Made by a program: the position numbers and the translations under genes
In this document: piece by piece, positions 36,703 to 45,146 of the stretch
Numbering within the stretch: the stretch's first letter is position 1
Layout: every line of letters starts with the position of its first letter
The notes under the pieces: model-generated
What the model saw: only the letters and a program-made list of their open reading frames with translations
What the model was told of the DNA's origin: nothing
The model's database searches: none
DNA from: Roseovarius arcticus
GTDB taxonomy: Bacteria; Pseudomonadota; Alphaproteobacteria; Rhodobacterales; Rhodobacteraceae
Direction of reading: 5' to 3'
Assembly: GCF_006125015.1 (NCBI RefSeq)
Contig: NZ_SZZN01000001.1
Coordinates: forward strand, 2,976,001 to 3,040,000
Length of the DNA stretch: 64,000 nucleotides

Positions 36703-37473
36703 ATGCAATCAAACACTCCTGCTTACGGGTCAGGTTCTGACAGTCTCGATACGTCTGAAACAGCAAATCGGTCGGTACGTGCCGATTGGAGTGCCTATGC
36801 AACGGCCTATGATCTGCTGTCCGAGCACAACCCTGAGTACCAAGCGATACTGCACGACTTTGAGGCTTTCCTTGCGACGATAGAGACGCCGCGCATAATC
36901 TATGACATCGGCGGCGGCACCGGAAACTACACCGAGATCGCGGCCCGTGCTTGCCCTGAAAGTGAGATACGCCTCGCAGAGCCCGACGCTGGCATGATCG
37001 GGACGGCGCGGTCCAAATTGGCAGCCCATAAAAATATTAGCTATGAAGCTCTACCGCTTGAAAATATCGTAGGGCGAGGCACGGCTGATCTTGTCGTCTG
37101 CGTTCACGCGCTTTACGCGATGCCCGCGCCAGAGCAGCGACTCGAGGATATGCGTCGGTTGCTCCGTCCAGGCGGTTGGCTCTACCTCGTCGATCTCGGC
37201 CGTCACATGAACGTGGCCGACTGGCGCGACTACCTGTTCTCACAGTTGAAAAAGAAACAGGGGTTGGCCGGCGCGCTCGGGGTCTTCTGGCAGGGTAGAG
37301 AGATCGCCAAGCAGAACAAGGCCATCCTCAAGGCACAAAAGAACGGCGTCTACTGGACGCACACCGAGGCCCAGATCGCATCCGCTGCCACCGCAGCCGG
37401 TTTCGAAATCCAGAGACAAGAAGTCGTTTATCGTGGCTACAGCGACCTGCTCGTATGTCAAGCCAAGCCATAG
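36703..37473 (+). CDS. Class I SAM-dependent methyltransferase
   Basis: Methyltransferase of 256 residues. Motif I is IYDIGGGTGNY near 66-76, the acidic residue that binds the SAM ribose lies in IRLAEPDAGM, and the post-motif region LLRPGGWLYLVDLGRH follows. A central helical insert (SQLKKKQGLAGALGV) may cap the substrate site. ATG 36703 has GGAG 8-10 bases upstream; a start at 36682 is less likely. The FeeM-like gene begins 24 bases later, so the two form a small operon. Substrate unknown; methylation of an acyl-amino-acid product is inference from position. Confidence 0.86.
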   Translation: MQSNTPAYGSGSDSLDTSETANRSVRADWSAYATAYDLLSEHNPEYQAILHDFEAFLATIETPRIIYDIGGGTGNYTEIAARACPESEIRLAEPDAGMIGTARSKLAAHKNISYEALPLENIVGRGTADLVVCVHALYAMPAPEQRLEDMRRLLRPGGWLYLVDLGRHMNVADWRDYLFSQLKKKQGLAGALGVFWQGREIAKQNKAILKAQKNGVYWTHTEAQIASAATAAGFEIQRQEVVYRGYSDLLVCQAKP

Positions 37474-37497
37474 TGCGTACGGGCGATAGGATCGAGC

Positions 37498-38229
37498 ATG
37501 AACGAACAAGTTATCGACGCGTTGAAGAACGTCCGCTACAAAGTTCTAACTGACAGCAAAGACCTCGAAAATCTATATCGCTTGCGTTACAAATGCTACC
37601 GTGCCGGACGATCGATCGCCGAGAACGAGCTTGGCATCATGACCGACGCATTCGACGAGACCGCGAATTGCGTCCATGTCGCGGTTGAAATGGACGGGGA
37701 GATTTTGGCGTCGGTGCGCCTCCATTTAATGTCCAAGCTTTCGTTCACATCGCCGACGCTGGAGGTGTTCCCCGAAATTCTGGATAATCTCACGCGCGGA
37801 CAAACGATCCTTGATGCGACCCGTTTTGTAATCAACCCAGCGGCCCGCAAAAAGCGTGTGCCACTGCATTTTTTGGTCCTGCGCATCCCGTTTCTCGCGA
37901 CGATGTTCTACGACATCGACTTGGCCCTTGCTCCGGTGCGGGCCGAACATACCGCGTTCTACCAACGCTACCTCGGCTATGAATTGGCGATGGGACCACG
38001 CAGCTACCCGGGATTGAGAAAGCCCATCCAGCTTCTGACCGCTGAAGTTCGCGAACAGCGCGCCGCGGTTCTGGCACGCACACCAGTTTTCGGTCCGGTG
38101 AACGAAATCCCACAATCCGATATTGCGTTTCCAGACCTAGCAGGGGTTTACGCCGCTTCAGCAGATGCTGGAAGTTCAGGGTTGTGGGCTCATCCACTGC
38201 TCGGCAGGGGTATGCGAAGCAGTCACTGA
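37498..38229 (+). CDS. FeeM-like N-acyl amino acid synthase (GNAT fold), altered C terminus
   Basis: Acyltransferase of 243 residues similar to N-acyl amino acid synthases and LuxI-like enzymes: LYRLRYKCYRAGRSIAENEL at the N terminus, ILASVRLHLMSK, then ATRFVINPAARKKRVPLHF, a signature of this group. Such enzymes join an acyl chain from acyl-ACP to an amino acid or similar amine and yield signal-like lipids. From about residue 216 (GVYAASADAGSS onward) the frame runs into a leftward IS5 relic, so the native C terminus has been replaced. The catalytic region lies before that point. Partner of the methyltransferase gene. Confidence 0.78.
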   Translation: MNEQVIDALKNVRYKVLTDSKDLENLYRLRYKCYRAGRSIAENELGIMTDAFDETANCVHVAVEMDGEILASVRLHLMSKLSFTSPTLEVFPEILDNLTRGQTILDATRFVINPAARKKRVPLHFLVLRIPFLATMFYDIDLALAPVRAEHTAFYQRYLGYELAMGPRSYPGLRKPIQLLTAEVREQRAAVLARTPVFGPVNEIPQSDIAFPDLAGVYAASADAGSSGLWAHPLLGRGMRSSH

Positions 38230-38388
38230 AAGGAGGGATGCGGTCATTACCAAGTTCGAGCACCGCTCAGCGGCGCATCGCCTCGCTGTGATAGAGCGTC
38301 TCTTCCGCCATCGGTTTCTCGGCGCATACCAGTTCTGAGCGAAGTAAGCCCGTAGCATTTTCTCCAACAGCATCGGCGGATGTCCACC
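38143..38388 (-). pseudogene. IS5 family transposase N-terminal relic
   Basis: On the minus strand, from the IS3 insertion edge: GGHPPMLLEKMLRAYFAQNW, then after a frame change AEETLYHSEAMRR, LELGNDRIP and DEPTTLNFQHLLKRRK. These are the ordered blocks of an IS5 transposase N-terminal domain, with at least two frame changes. The relic overlaps the last 28 codons of the FeeM-like gene. Confidence 0.72.
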
Positions 38389-38456
38389 GGTAATCCCACC
38401 TAAAATTAGTGGTGTTCAAAAGTAGAATTTTCTCGGCAAGGTATCTGAGATTTACG

Positions 38457-38723
38457 ATGAAGAACGGACGATACAGCGACGCGCAGATCATGGCCGTGTT
38501 GAAGCAGGCGGAGGGCGGTGTGCCGGTCTCTGAGCTTTGCCGTGAGCATGGCATGAGCAGCGCCAGTTTCTATAAGTGGCGCGCCAAGTTTGGCGGCATG
38601 GATGCGTCTTTGATGTCTGAGATGAAGGATATGGCGGAGGAGAACCGCCGTCTGAAGCGCATGTATGCTGAGATGAGCATGCAAAATGATCTGCTGAAGG
38701 AAGCCCTTGGAAAAAAGCGTTAA
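38457..38723 (+). CDS. IS3 family transposase OrfA
   Basis: DNA-binding subunit of 88 residues: helix-turn-helix block SDAQIMAVLKQAEGGVPVSE, SASFYKWRAKFGGM, then a leucine zipper-like helix EENRRLKRMYAEMSMQNDLL. The gene ends in GGAAAAAAGCG, a slippery A6G site where the ribosome can slip back to read orfB. Confidence 0.9.
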   Translation: MKNGRYSDAQIMAVLKQAEGGVPVSELCREHGMSSASFYKWRAKFGGMDASLMSEMKDMAEENRRLKRMYAEMSMQNDLLKEALGKKR

Positions 38724-39545
38724 GGCCGTCTCTGCGACGAGAGATGGCCATGAATGCGGTCGTACGACACGGCGTAAGCATCGCGTCGGCGTGCCGGGCG
38801 TTCCCAGATCAGCGAGACCTGCTACAGATACAGCCCTGTTATGAGCGATGAGAATGAAGAGATCGCCGATTGGCTGGAACGTCTGACAGCAAACAAGCGC
38901 AACTGGGGCTTCGGCCTGTGCTTCCTGTATCTGCGCAACGTCCAGGGTTACGGCTGGAACCACAAGCGGGTTTACCGGATCTACTGCGCAATGGAGCTAA
39001 ACCTGCGTATCAAGCCGAAGAAACGCTTGAAGCGGGACAAGCCGGAGCCCCTGGCGGTGCCTGATAAGCCCAATGAGACATGGTCCATGGATTTCATGGC
39101 GGATCAGCTGGCAGACGGGCGCTCGATTAGGACATTAAACGTGCTGGATGACTTTAACCGCGAGGGTCTATGCATCGAAGTGGACTTTTCGCTGCCCGCA
39201 GAGAGAGTTGTCAGAAGCTTAAACCAGATCATTGAATGGCACGGACAACCGCAGACAATTCGCGTCGATAATGGCCCAGAATATATCAGTGGTAAGCTGA
39301 TGGAATGGGCCGAGAAACGCAATGTTCGGCTGGAATATATCCAGCCGGGCAAGCCACAACAGAACGCTTACATCGAACGCTACAATCGTACCGTTCGCGG
39401 TGAATGGCTGGGGCAATACACCTTTGAAACCATCGAGGAGGCACAGGACCAAGCAACTGAATGGCTCTGGACTTACAACAACGAGCGACCCAACATGGGA
39501 ATCGGCGGCATGACACCTGCCATGAAACTAAAGACAGCCGCCTGA
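38706..39545 (+). pseudogene. IS3 family transposase OrfB, frameshifted
   Basis: After the A6G slip the minus-one frame reads KKALRPSLRREMAMNAVV to ACRAF, where an extra C in CCC (38803-38805) breaks it; the next frame continues [20 protein letters not shown] from 38808. The part from ATG 38841 is 234 residues and keeps the whole DDE triad: D in WSMDFM, D in VDNGPEY and E in YIERYN. Translation alone from 38841 would lack the N-terminal domain, so transposition is probably lost or needs a helper copy. Confidence 0.8.
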
Positions 39546-39584
39546 ATTCTACGGCTGGACCCCATTAAAAATGGGGGGATTACC

Positions 39585-39912
39585 CTATGGCGCGGAGTTT
39601 ATCGCAAAGAAGGTGCGGGCTTGGATCGGGGCCGTGGGCGCGAAAACCGCATTCATCGCACCCGGCTCACCGTGGGAGAACGGCTACTGCGAGAGCTTCA
39701 ACGCCCGATTTCGGGACGAGTTACTCAATGGTGAGGTCTTCACCACACTGCGCGAGGCACAGATCCTGATCGAACGGTGGCGTCGCCACTACAATACGGT
39801 TAGGCCGCACAGCGCTTTGGGTTACCGCCCGCCAGCGCCAAAAAGCATCGTACCGATAGACCAAAGACCGACCATGCATTAACAATCAAACTGGACCACC
39901 CGATGGGGGCAC
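39585..39912 (+). pseudogene. IS3 family transposase C-terminal relic (second type)
   Basis: Open frame to 39882: [50 protein letters not shown] and [20 protein letters not shown]. This is the C-terminal part of an IS3-type DDE domain with the catalytic Glu. The N-terminal part is missing because the IS407-like element lies in its place. TGGACCACCCGATGGGGGCA at 39892-39911 looks like its right inverted repeat. Confidence 0.85.
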
Positions 39913-39955
39913 TCCAAGGCATCGCCAAGCAGAACTCCGATCCGATTGCCACCTT

Positions 39956-39980
39956 AACGAGATAATTCACTAATCTCGTT
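39956..39980. terminator. Candidate hairpin past the first response regulator
   Basis: AACGAGAT and ATCTCGTT form a perfect 8-bp stem with a loop of nine bases, about 50 bases after the stop of the minus-strand gene at 40028. No T run follows on either strand. Confidence 0.35.
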
Positions 39981-40027
39981 GAATGTTCGTCCGTGATTAT
40001 CTTAGGATAAGATGGTTCAAAGCGCAG

Positions 40028-41041
40028 TTATGCGAAGGATGGGGCACCTTCGACTTTGTCAAAGATATTATCTACCACGGCATGAACTTCTGGAAGAGTT
40101 ACGGTAGCAAAATCAGATATCTGGTCGATTTCTCTTCGAACAAGGTTGATCGCCTCGGCCTTTGTCAGGATGTTACGATCAGCAAGCGGCGACACTGCGA
40201 TGTCAATTTTTCTGCCTCCAAGAGCGTCGGCGCGTTTCACTGCTTGGCATGCAGAATATTGTAGCCGGTTGTACAAAGGCTCGGACTTCCTAGATGTGCG
40301 GCCAATGATACAGCAAAGAAAATGCCCCTGCCCGATATAAGATAGCAGCAGCTGGGTGCCTGGAGCCGCATTGGAAATCTGCTCGCTGACCACATGTAAG
40401 CATCTAAGGCTGGTTTCACGATCGGCACGAGTGCAATATTCTTGAAAGTCAAAAATACAAATGCGGAAAATACTTAGCTGATAGGGACCGTCTTGCAGCC
40501 TGTGCAGTTTATTTTCCAGTTTGTAGTAATCCATCATTCCGCTTACGTCCGAAAAGCACACGTGCTCGTCGGCACACAACATATCGAGCCTTGGCACTGA
40601 TACGAACCCAGTAAGCGAGGCATCGCTCAAGCGTTTTTCTTTCTTCGTAGCCTCGACGAGTAACATTGCAGTGCCGATCCGCCCAGCCAACTCTGTGTCA
40701 TTCAGAGGTTTTCTCAGAAAATCGGTTGCACCAGCTTGGAACGCGCGCTCCATTAGCGGCGATTGCTGGCTAGCGGTAATCATAATGATTGGAACGGATT
40801 TGCTAGCGACTTGATGCCTCAATCGGCGACAAAGCTCAATTCCATCCATTTCCCCCAACATGATATCCAGCAAGTAGATATCAAAAGGCTGCGACTGTCC
40901 CTCACTCAAGTCCAAAGCCTGTTCCGCCGACTCAGCCCTAATGACATCATTAAAGCCGCGACTCCTGAGTTTACTCATAATTACATCACTGAATATGTGG
41001 TCATCGTCGACCAAGAGAATGCGCAAATCGAGTTTCTCCAT
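40028..41041 (-). CDS. Response regulator with degenerate GGDEF-like domain
   Basis: Protein of 337 residues. Receiver domain at about 5-125 with acidic pocket D12-D14, phosphoacceptor D59 (YLLDIML), and conserved Lys in FLRKPLND. After a linker a domain of about 170 residues (about 165-335) shows the strand-helix pattern of a diguanylate cyclase (YQLSIFRICIFDFQEY, QLLLSYIGQGHFLCCIIG, KIDIAVSPL), but no GGDEF catalytic motif, so it should not make c-di-GMP. It may bind a nucleotide or partner. Start ATG 41041. A second protein of the same design lies at 41745-42974. Confidence 0.8.
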   Translation of the reverse strand: MEKLDLRILLVDDDHIFSDVIMSKLRSRGFNDVIRAESAEQALDLSEGQSQPFDIYLLDIMLGEMDGIELCRRLRHQVASKSVPIIMITASQQSPLMERAFQAGATDFLRKPLNDTELAGRIGTAMLLVEATKKEKRLSDASLTGFVSVPRLDMLCADEHVCFSDVSGMMDYYKLENKLHRLQDGPYQLSIFRICIFDFQEYCTRADRETSLRCLHVVSEQISNAAPGTQLLLSYIGQGHFLCCIIGRTSRKSEPLYNRLQYSACQAVKRADALGGRKIDIAVSPLADRNILTKAEAINLVRREIDQISDFATVTLPEVHAVVDNIFDKVEGAPSFA

Positions 41042-41329
41042 GCAAAATGGCAATCAAGTTCTAGTTCAGAGAATAAATATCCTCCAAATATGGCCATTCT
41101 GAGGAACGTCTCATCAACGCCTTCGGCCAAGCCGGGGTTTACACATGAGCGTCGAATTCCACGCAGAACTGACCCGTTTTGGCGGATAATTCACCGTTGA
41201 AAATAAATGAATGCAACCCTTCCCTGAAAGCAGCCTGAAGCGGGGGTATCCAAGTGTTCCAAATTTGAGTTTTGAATATCATCAGCCGTATGGAGTTGTA
41301 GGTGCAAGTTTTTTGCAATCGTCCGTCCG

Positions 41330-41460
41330 AGGTAAGCATTTCAATTTGACTTGGGTGGCTCGCCAAGATGTGTGAGGCCCTGCTCAACAGCTGAACTGCT
41401 ACTAATCCTCCCTCCTCCGTTTTGCGGGTACAAATTGCATAGCGGACGTCGTTCTTGGCA
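41330..41460 (-). pseudogene. Possible serine recombinase N-terminal relic
   Basis: On the minus strand KNDVRYAICTRKTEEGG resembles the start of serine recombinases (compare IRCAIYTRKSTEEG at 33720-33759), followed by a weaker match. No methionine start fits, and no other part of such a gene is nearby. Confidence 0.35.
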
Positions 41461-41685
41461 CACCTCCACGAAGGCGAATCAGGCCAACAGAACGGCTTCA
41501 TTGAAAACTTAAATGGAAAACTGCGTGAAGAATGCCTTAGTGAAACACTGTTTGGCAAACTTCGCGAAGCGTTGAAAGAATGGCAGAGGACTACAGAGGC
41601 GAAGGCCACATTCCGCACTAGGCAAACTGACGCTGACGGAATTCACGCCAACACAGAAAATGGACAGAATGGCCTCCTAAGATCA
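41452..41685 (+). pseudogene. IS3 family transposase C-terminal relic
   Basis: GQQNGFIENLNGKLREECLS with ETLFGKLREALKEW is the catalytic-Glu region of an IS3 transposase. After a frame change near 41610, LGKLTLTEFTPTQKMDRMAS matches its last residues. The N-terminal part is missing. Confidence 0.75.
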
Positions 41686-41744
41686 CAGATTTAACCGCAG
41701 GAACTCTGGCGCCGGCTAGGGGAACTTGGGGCTCACGTCAGGCG

Positions 41745-42974
41745 CTAGCACTTGAGTAGGCCCGCAACTGGTCTGCCATGTTTGCCCACCGCTCTGTTCT
41801 CCACAAGGGTGATCGCGTGATCCGTCGCCATTCTGGCGCGCTCTACCTTTGTGCCCTGTGGTTTTACTGGCCCCCCAACCGACACGCCTATCCCCGTGCA
41901 AGCCTCCGAAACATTGCCTTTGAGCCATCTTTCAATGTTTTTCTCGATGATAACCGCAGGCAGTAGGTTTGTAGAATTTACAGCAATCAGAAGGGTTGCG
42001 TTGTCCGTGTAGGCCATCACGGTTTGATCGACGCCGAGACGATCGGCCGCTGCCGCTGCAACATTCTGAAGCAGCAAGACGAACTCTTGGGGTGAAGATC
42101 GCATTTGATCCGCTTGGACACCATCTATGCTTACGGCGAACACTTGGATGTCGGTCACTTTTATGCGGGGTAATTGCGTCAGATAATTCGAAAAGACCGT
42201 GTAATCGACGAGACTTTTGACGCCTTCGAAACGTAGTCCGTCGGGCAACGTCAAGCCGTAACGGCGCACTGGGCTCCAATGATATCCTGTACCCTCCTGC
42301 CCGGCATGGCTCCGCTCTCGCTGGGCGTGGATCGTTTTCTGCGCCAACCGCAAGCGGGCGCCTAACTCTTCGATATCGAATGGCTTGGTGGCATAATCCG
42401 TGGCACCGGCCCGGTAGGCGTCACCCATATTTTCCATGTCCCGCTTCGCGGTGAGCATGACAATTGGCGTCTGTAGGTATTGGGGGATCTGGCGTACACG
42501 CCGACAAAGTTCAATACCATCCATTCCGGGCATGTCGATGTCGAACAGGAGGCAGTCGAAAACCATGTCGGAGTCGGCCAACACTTTCAGGGCCTGTTCA
42601 CCCGATGCCGCAGGAATAACTTCGGAGAACCCCGCCTTTGCGGAGATTTTTGGTATGAGCTCCAGAATGAATGGATCGTCATCAACGGCAAGGATTCTCA
42701 TTGAGGTTTCGGTAGCCTCGCCTTGTCGGCTAGCGGAGGGTTCCGCCAAGTGCGGATTTCTTATCTCGTTAGAATTGCTTGTGGTGGCGAGGGCTTCGCC
42801 GCGATCAATAAGAAAACCGACGATCATCCGGGCAACAGGCAGCAGGATCACGGAGACCAGGCCGACCAAGGTGTAAAGACCTAACGCAAGCCAGAACGGT
42901 GCCCCAAAGATAAGCGCAGCAAAGAAGGTGAGTAGACCCGCAAAGGCACCGACCAGAATATATCCAAGTATCAT
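41745..42974 (-). CDS. Membrane-anchored response regulator with degenerate GGDEF-like domain
   Basis: Protein of 409 residues. Two transmembrane helices come first (about 1-24 and 27-50), then a polar linker, a receiver domain (about 92-215) with D98-D100, phosphoacceptor D145 in LLFDIDMPG and Lys in YATKPFDIE, and a C-terminal domain (about 240-395) with GGDEF-like topology but no GGDEF motif (TVMAYTDNATLLIAV, GIGVSVGGPV). An anchored receiver is unusual. ATG 42974 has GGAG 8 bases before it; a GTG at 42989 is the alternative. Similar in layout to the protein at 40028-41041, which suggests an old duplication. No sensor kinase is adjacent. Confidence 0.82.
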   Translation of the reverse strand: MILGYILVGAFAGLLTFFAALIFGAPFWLALGLYTLVGLVSVILLPVARMIVGFLIDRGEALATTSNSNEIRNPHLAEPSASRQGEATETSMRILAVDDDPFILELIPKISAKAGFSEVIPAASGEQALKVLADSDMVFDCLLFDIDMPGMDGIELCRRVRQIPQYLQTPIVMLTAKRDMENMGDAYRAGATDYATKPFDIEELGARLRLAQKTIHAQRERSHAGQEGTGYHWSPVRRYGLTLPDGLRFEGVKSLVDYTVFSNYLTQLPRIKVTDIQVFAVSIDGVQADQMRSSPQEFVLLLQNVAAAAADRLGVDQTVMAYTDNATLLIAVNSTNLLPAVIIEKNIERWLKGNVSEACTGIGVSVGGPVKPQGTKVERARMATDHAITLVENRAVGKHGRPVAGLLKC

Positions 42975-43194
42975 ATGAGCATCTCCCACACATCAATCAA
43001 CCAAGAAAACAACCGAAAGGTGATCAGCAAGTTTAACCAATCATCTTTGGTCACCACCCTCGGCCTGACTATTTTCTGTTGTTAGAGGGGCTCCTGGGCG
43101 ATTGTATGGAGAGAAGTATTCAACTTAGTGGCGAAATAATGGCACGCATGAAAGCTATGCCTACTCTCTCGTTCAAAGCGGGGTATTTGCGAAT

Positions 43195-43324
43195 GCCTTA
43201 TCGATGTGGCGCGCAGGATCTCGAAGCAAAGCTGGGCGAATGGGAACGCTTCTACAACTTCCACAGGCCGCACGGCGCGCACAACGGCAGAACACCTTAC
43301 GAAGCCCTCAGAGAAAAGCTATAA
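43195..43324 (+). pseudogene. IS3/IS481-like transposase C-terminal relic
   Basis: AQDLEAKLGEWERFYNFHRP followed by HGAHNGRTPYEALREKL and a stop is the end of an integrase-core transposase. The upstream frame (from 43079) shows no transposase blocks. Confidence 0.75.
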
Positions 43325-43424
43325 TCAACAGACGGGATGTCCCACGAGCAACCGCACCTTACAGTCTCGCATGGAAGCAATAGGGTTTGGTACCTACGGT
43401 TAGGACCGCATCCGCCGTCGCCGC

Positions 43425-43500
43425 ACAGTTTCACCTGACCATTTTCACTTGGATGAAGTGGTCAACTCGATCCGCGGGCGGAAACACTGGCTTTGGTGCA
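43425..43500 (+). pseudogene. IS6 family transposase fragment
   Basis: FHLDEVVNSIRGRKHWLW on the plus strand matches the first catalytic region of IS6 transposases of the type WHLDEV-x-x-x-I-x-G-x-x-HWLWRAVD. The reading frame decays directly afterwards. Confidence 0.65.
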
Positions 43501-43652
43501 CCGTCCTGCAACCACAGCGAACCGCAGCAATTTCTTCCAAGCCGATTAACCCATAAGCGTATTGCTTCCTAAGCCACAACGGCACACCGCTCCGCCAGCA
43601 AACCTTCAACCTCGAGTATGCATATTGCGAAGCGGTAGTAAGCCAAAACAGC

Positions 43653-43679
43653 AAGTGGTCCGATTTTGTCGGACCGCTT
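43653..43679 (-). terminator. Hairpin after the aminotransferase operon
   Basis: An 11-bp stem (AAGTGGTCCGA with TCGGACCGCTT, one G-T pair, loop of five) sits 3 bases past the stop of the last gene in the operon; on the minus strand the sequence GCTGTTTTGG follows. It may end the transcript or protect its 3' end. Confidence 0.6.
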
Positions 43680-43681
43680 CA

Positions 43682-45073
43682 CTATTCGCCCAACGATTTG
43701 GTCACTTCGGCCAAAGCGTCCTCCAATATATCGAACATTGCATCAATTTCGGCCAAAGTGATCACCAGTGGGGGTGAAAATACCGCCATGTTGATCAAGG
43801 GACGCACCAAAAGCCCACGTTTCTCACAGGCCTTATCTAGCAAAGCCCCCAGACGACGTTCGGCTTCCAGTCCCGTGCCACTGTTTTCGGGACGCCCTTC
43901 GATACAACCTAGAAGGCCCATTCCACGCACGTCCCCGACAATGGAAAACTTTTTCAACGCTTGCAGGCGCGCCTGAAAATGCGGACTGATGGATCGCACA
44001 TGCTCCAAAATCCCTTCATTCTCGAAAATCTCGATATTTTTCAGCGCGGCGATGCAACTGACCGGATGCGCGGAATAAGTATACCCATTCGAGAACATAA
44101 CCGGTTGGTCCGGGCCGGTCATCCGCTCCATGACCCGATCAGAAATGATGCACGCCCCCAACGGCAAATATCCCGAGGTGAGGCCTTTGGCACATGTGAT
44201 CATATCTGGCACGATGCCAAACACATCCTCGGAGGCAAACCAATGACCCAAACGGCCAAAAGCGGTCACAACTTCATCCGAAATGTAAAGGATATCGTAT
44301 TTCTGGCACAGTTCCCATGTACGTTTGTGATAACCTTCGGGCGGGATGATCACGCCGCCAGAACATAGGATAGGCTCGGCGATGAAGCCGCCAACGTTCT
44401 CGGGGCCACATTCAAGGATCATCTTCTCCAAATCGGCGACCTTTTCGTCACACCAATCCGCCACACTCATCCCATCGGGCCGATGGTAGGGGTTCACGTC
44501 AGGTAGGAAGCGAACTAAGCGCGATTCGACATCAAATCTGGATTTCAGACGGTCCTTTCCACTCATGCTGGCGGCCAGGTAGGTCGATCCGTGATACCCC
44601 TTTTCGCGTGCAATCACGATTTTCTTGGACGGGCGTCCCAGCTGGTTATTCATAAAATGCACGGTGCGCAGCGCAGTGTCGACAGCGGTCGAGCCCCCCG
44701 TGGTAAAAAACACGTTGTTGAGATCTCCAGGAGCTTTTTCGGCGATCGAGCGCGCCAGCGACGCTGAGGGTTCGGTCGTGCTAGTCCAAGGGGAATTATA
44801 GGGCAATTTCATAACTTGAGCTGCAATCGCCTCGGCCATCTCAGCGCGACCATAGCCGATCTGCACACACCACATACCGCCGGGTCCGTCGATGAACCGT
44901 TTGCCGGTGGCGTCCCACAGGTAGATGCCCTTGGCCTGCTGCATGACCATCGACGCATTCTTTCGCCAAGCGTCCATTGCAGCCCAGGGGTGCAGTTGAT
45001 GCACGCGGTCGTATTTCTCAATAGTTTCGGTTGCGGGTGAATTGGATAAGTCCGATGTAGAAAATTGGGTCAC
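43682..45073 (-). CDS. Class III aminotransferase
   Basis: PLP-dependent omega-aminotransferase-like enzyme of 463 residues. The PLP lysine is K296 in TCAKGLTSGYLPLGA, with D266 in ISDEVVTAFGRLG binding the pyridine nitrogen, and the GGSTAV phosphate loop near 126-131. It resembles beta-alanine/putrescine/amine:pyruvate aminotransferases. Start is GTG 45073 with AAGGAG 9-10 bases upstream. It is the last gene of the amidohydrolase-ABC operon, 73 bases after the second permease gene; it would remove the amino group from the imported, deacylated compound, which is inference. Confidence 0.9.
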   Translation of the reverse strand: MTQFSTSDLSNSPATETIEKYDRVHQLHPWAAMDAWRKNASMVMQQAKGIYLWDATGKRFIDGPGGMWCVQIGYGRAEMAEAIAAQVMKLPYNSPWTSTTEPSASLARSIAEKAPGDLNNVFFTTGGSTAVDTALRTVHFMNNQLGRPSKKIVIAREKGYHGSTYLAASMSGKDRLKSRFDVESRLVRFLPDVNPYHRPDGMSVADWCDEKVADLEKMILECGPENVGGFIAEPILCSGGVIIPPEGYHKRTWELCQKYDILYISDEVVTAFGRLGHWFASEDVFGIVPDMITCAKGLTSGYLPLGACIISDRVMERMTGPDQPVMFSNGYTYSAHPVSCIAALKNIEIFENEGILEHVRSISPHFQARLQALKKFSIVGDVRGMGLLGCIEGRPENSGTGLEAERRLGALLDKACEKRGLLVRPLINMAVFSPPLVITLAEIDAMFDILEDALAEVTKSLGE

Positions 45074-45146
45074 GTGAAGGCTCTCCTTGAGTGTTTCTAT
45101 TACTAGCTGTGCGCGTTTTACTAAGGCGCGGCTGTGCTATTGCGAG

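Larger units (their letters stand above)
38389..39584 (+). mobile_element. IS3 family insertion sequence (IS407-like group)
   Basis: The left end GGTAATCCCACC (38389-38400) and the right end GGGGGGATTACC (39573-39584) form an imperfect inverted repeat. Inside are orfA and orfB in the usual order. It is inserted in a second IS3-type transposase gene on its right (DNG block interrupted at AATGGCGCGG) and abuts an IS5 relic on its left, so no matching target duplication is visible. Confidence 0.82.
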
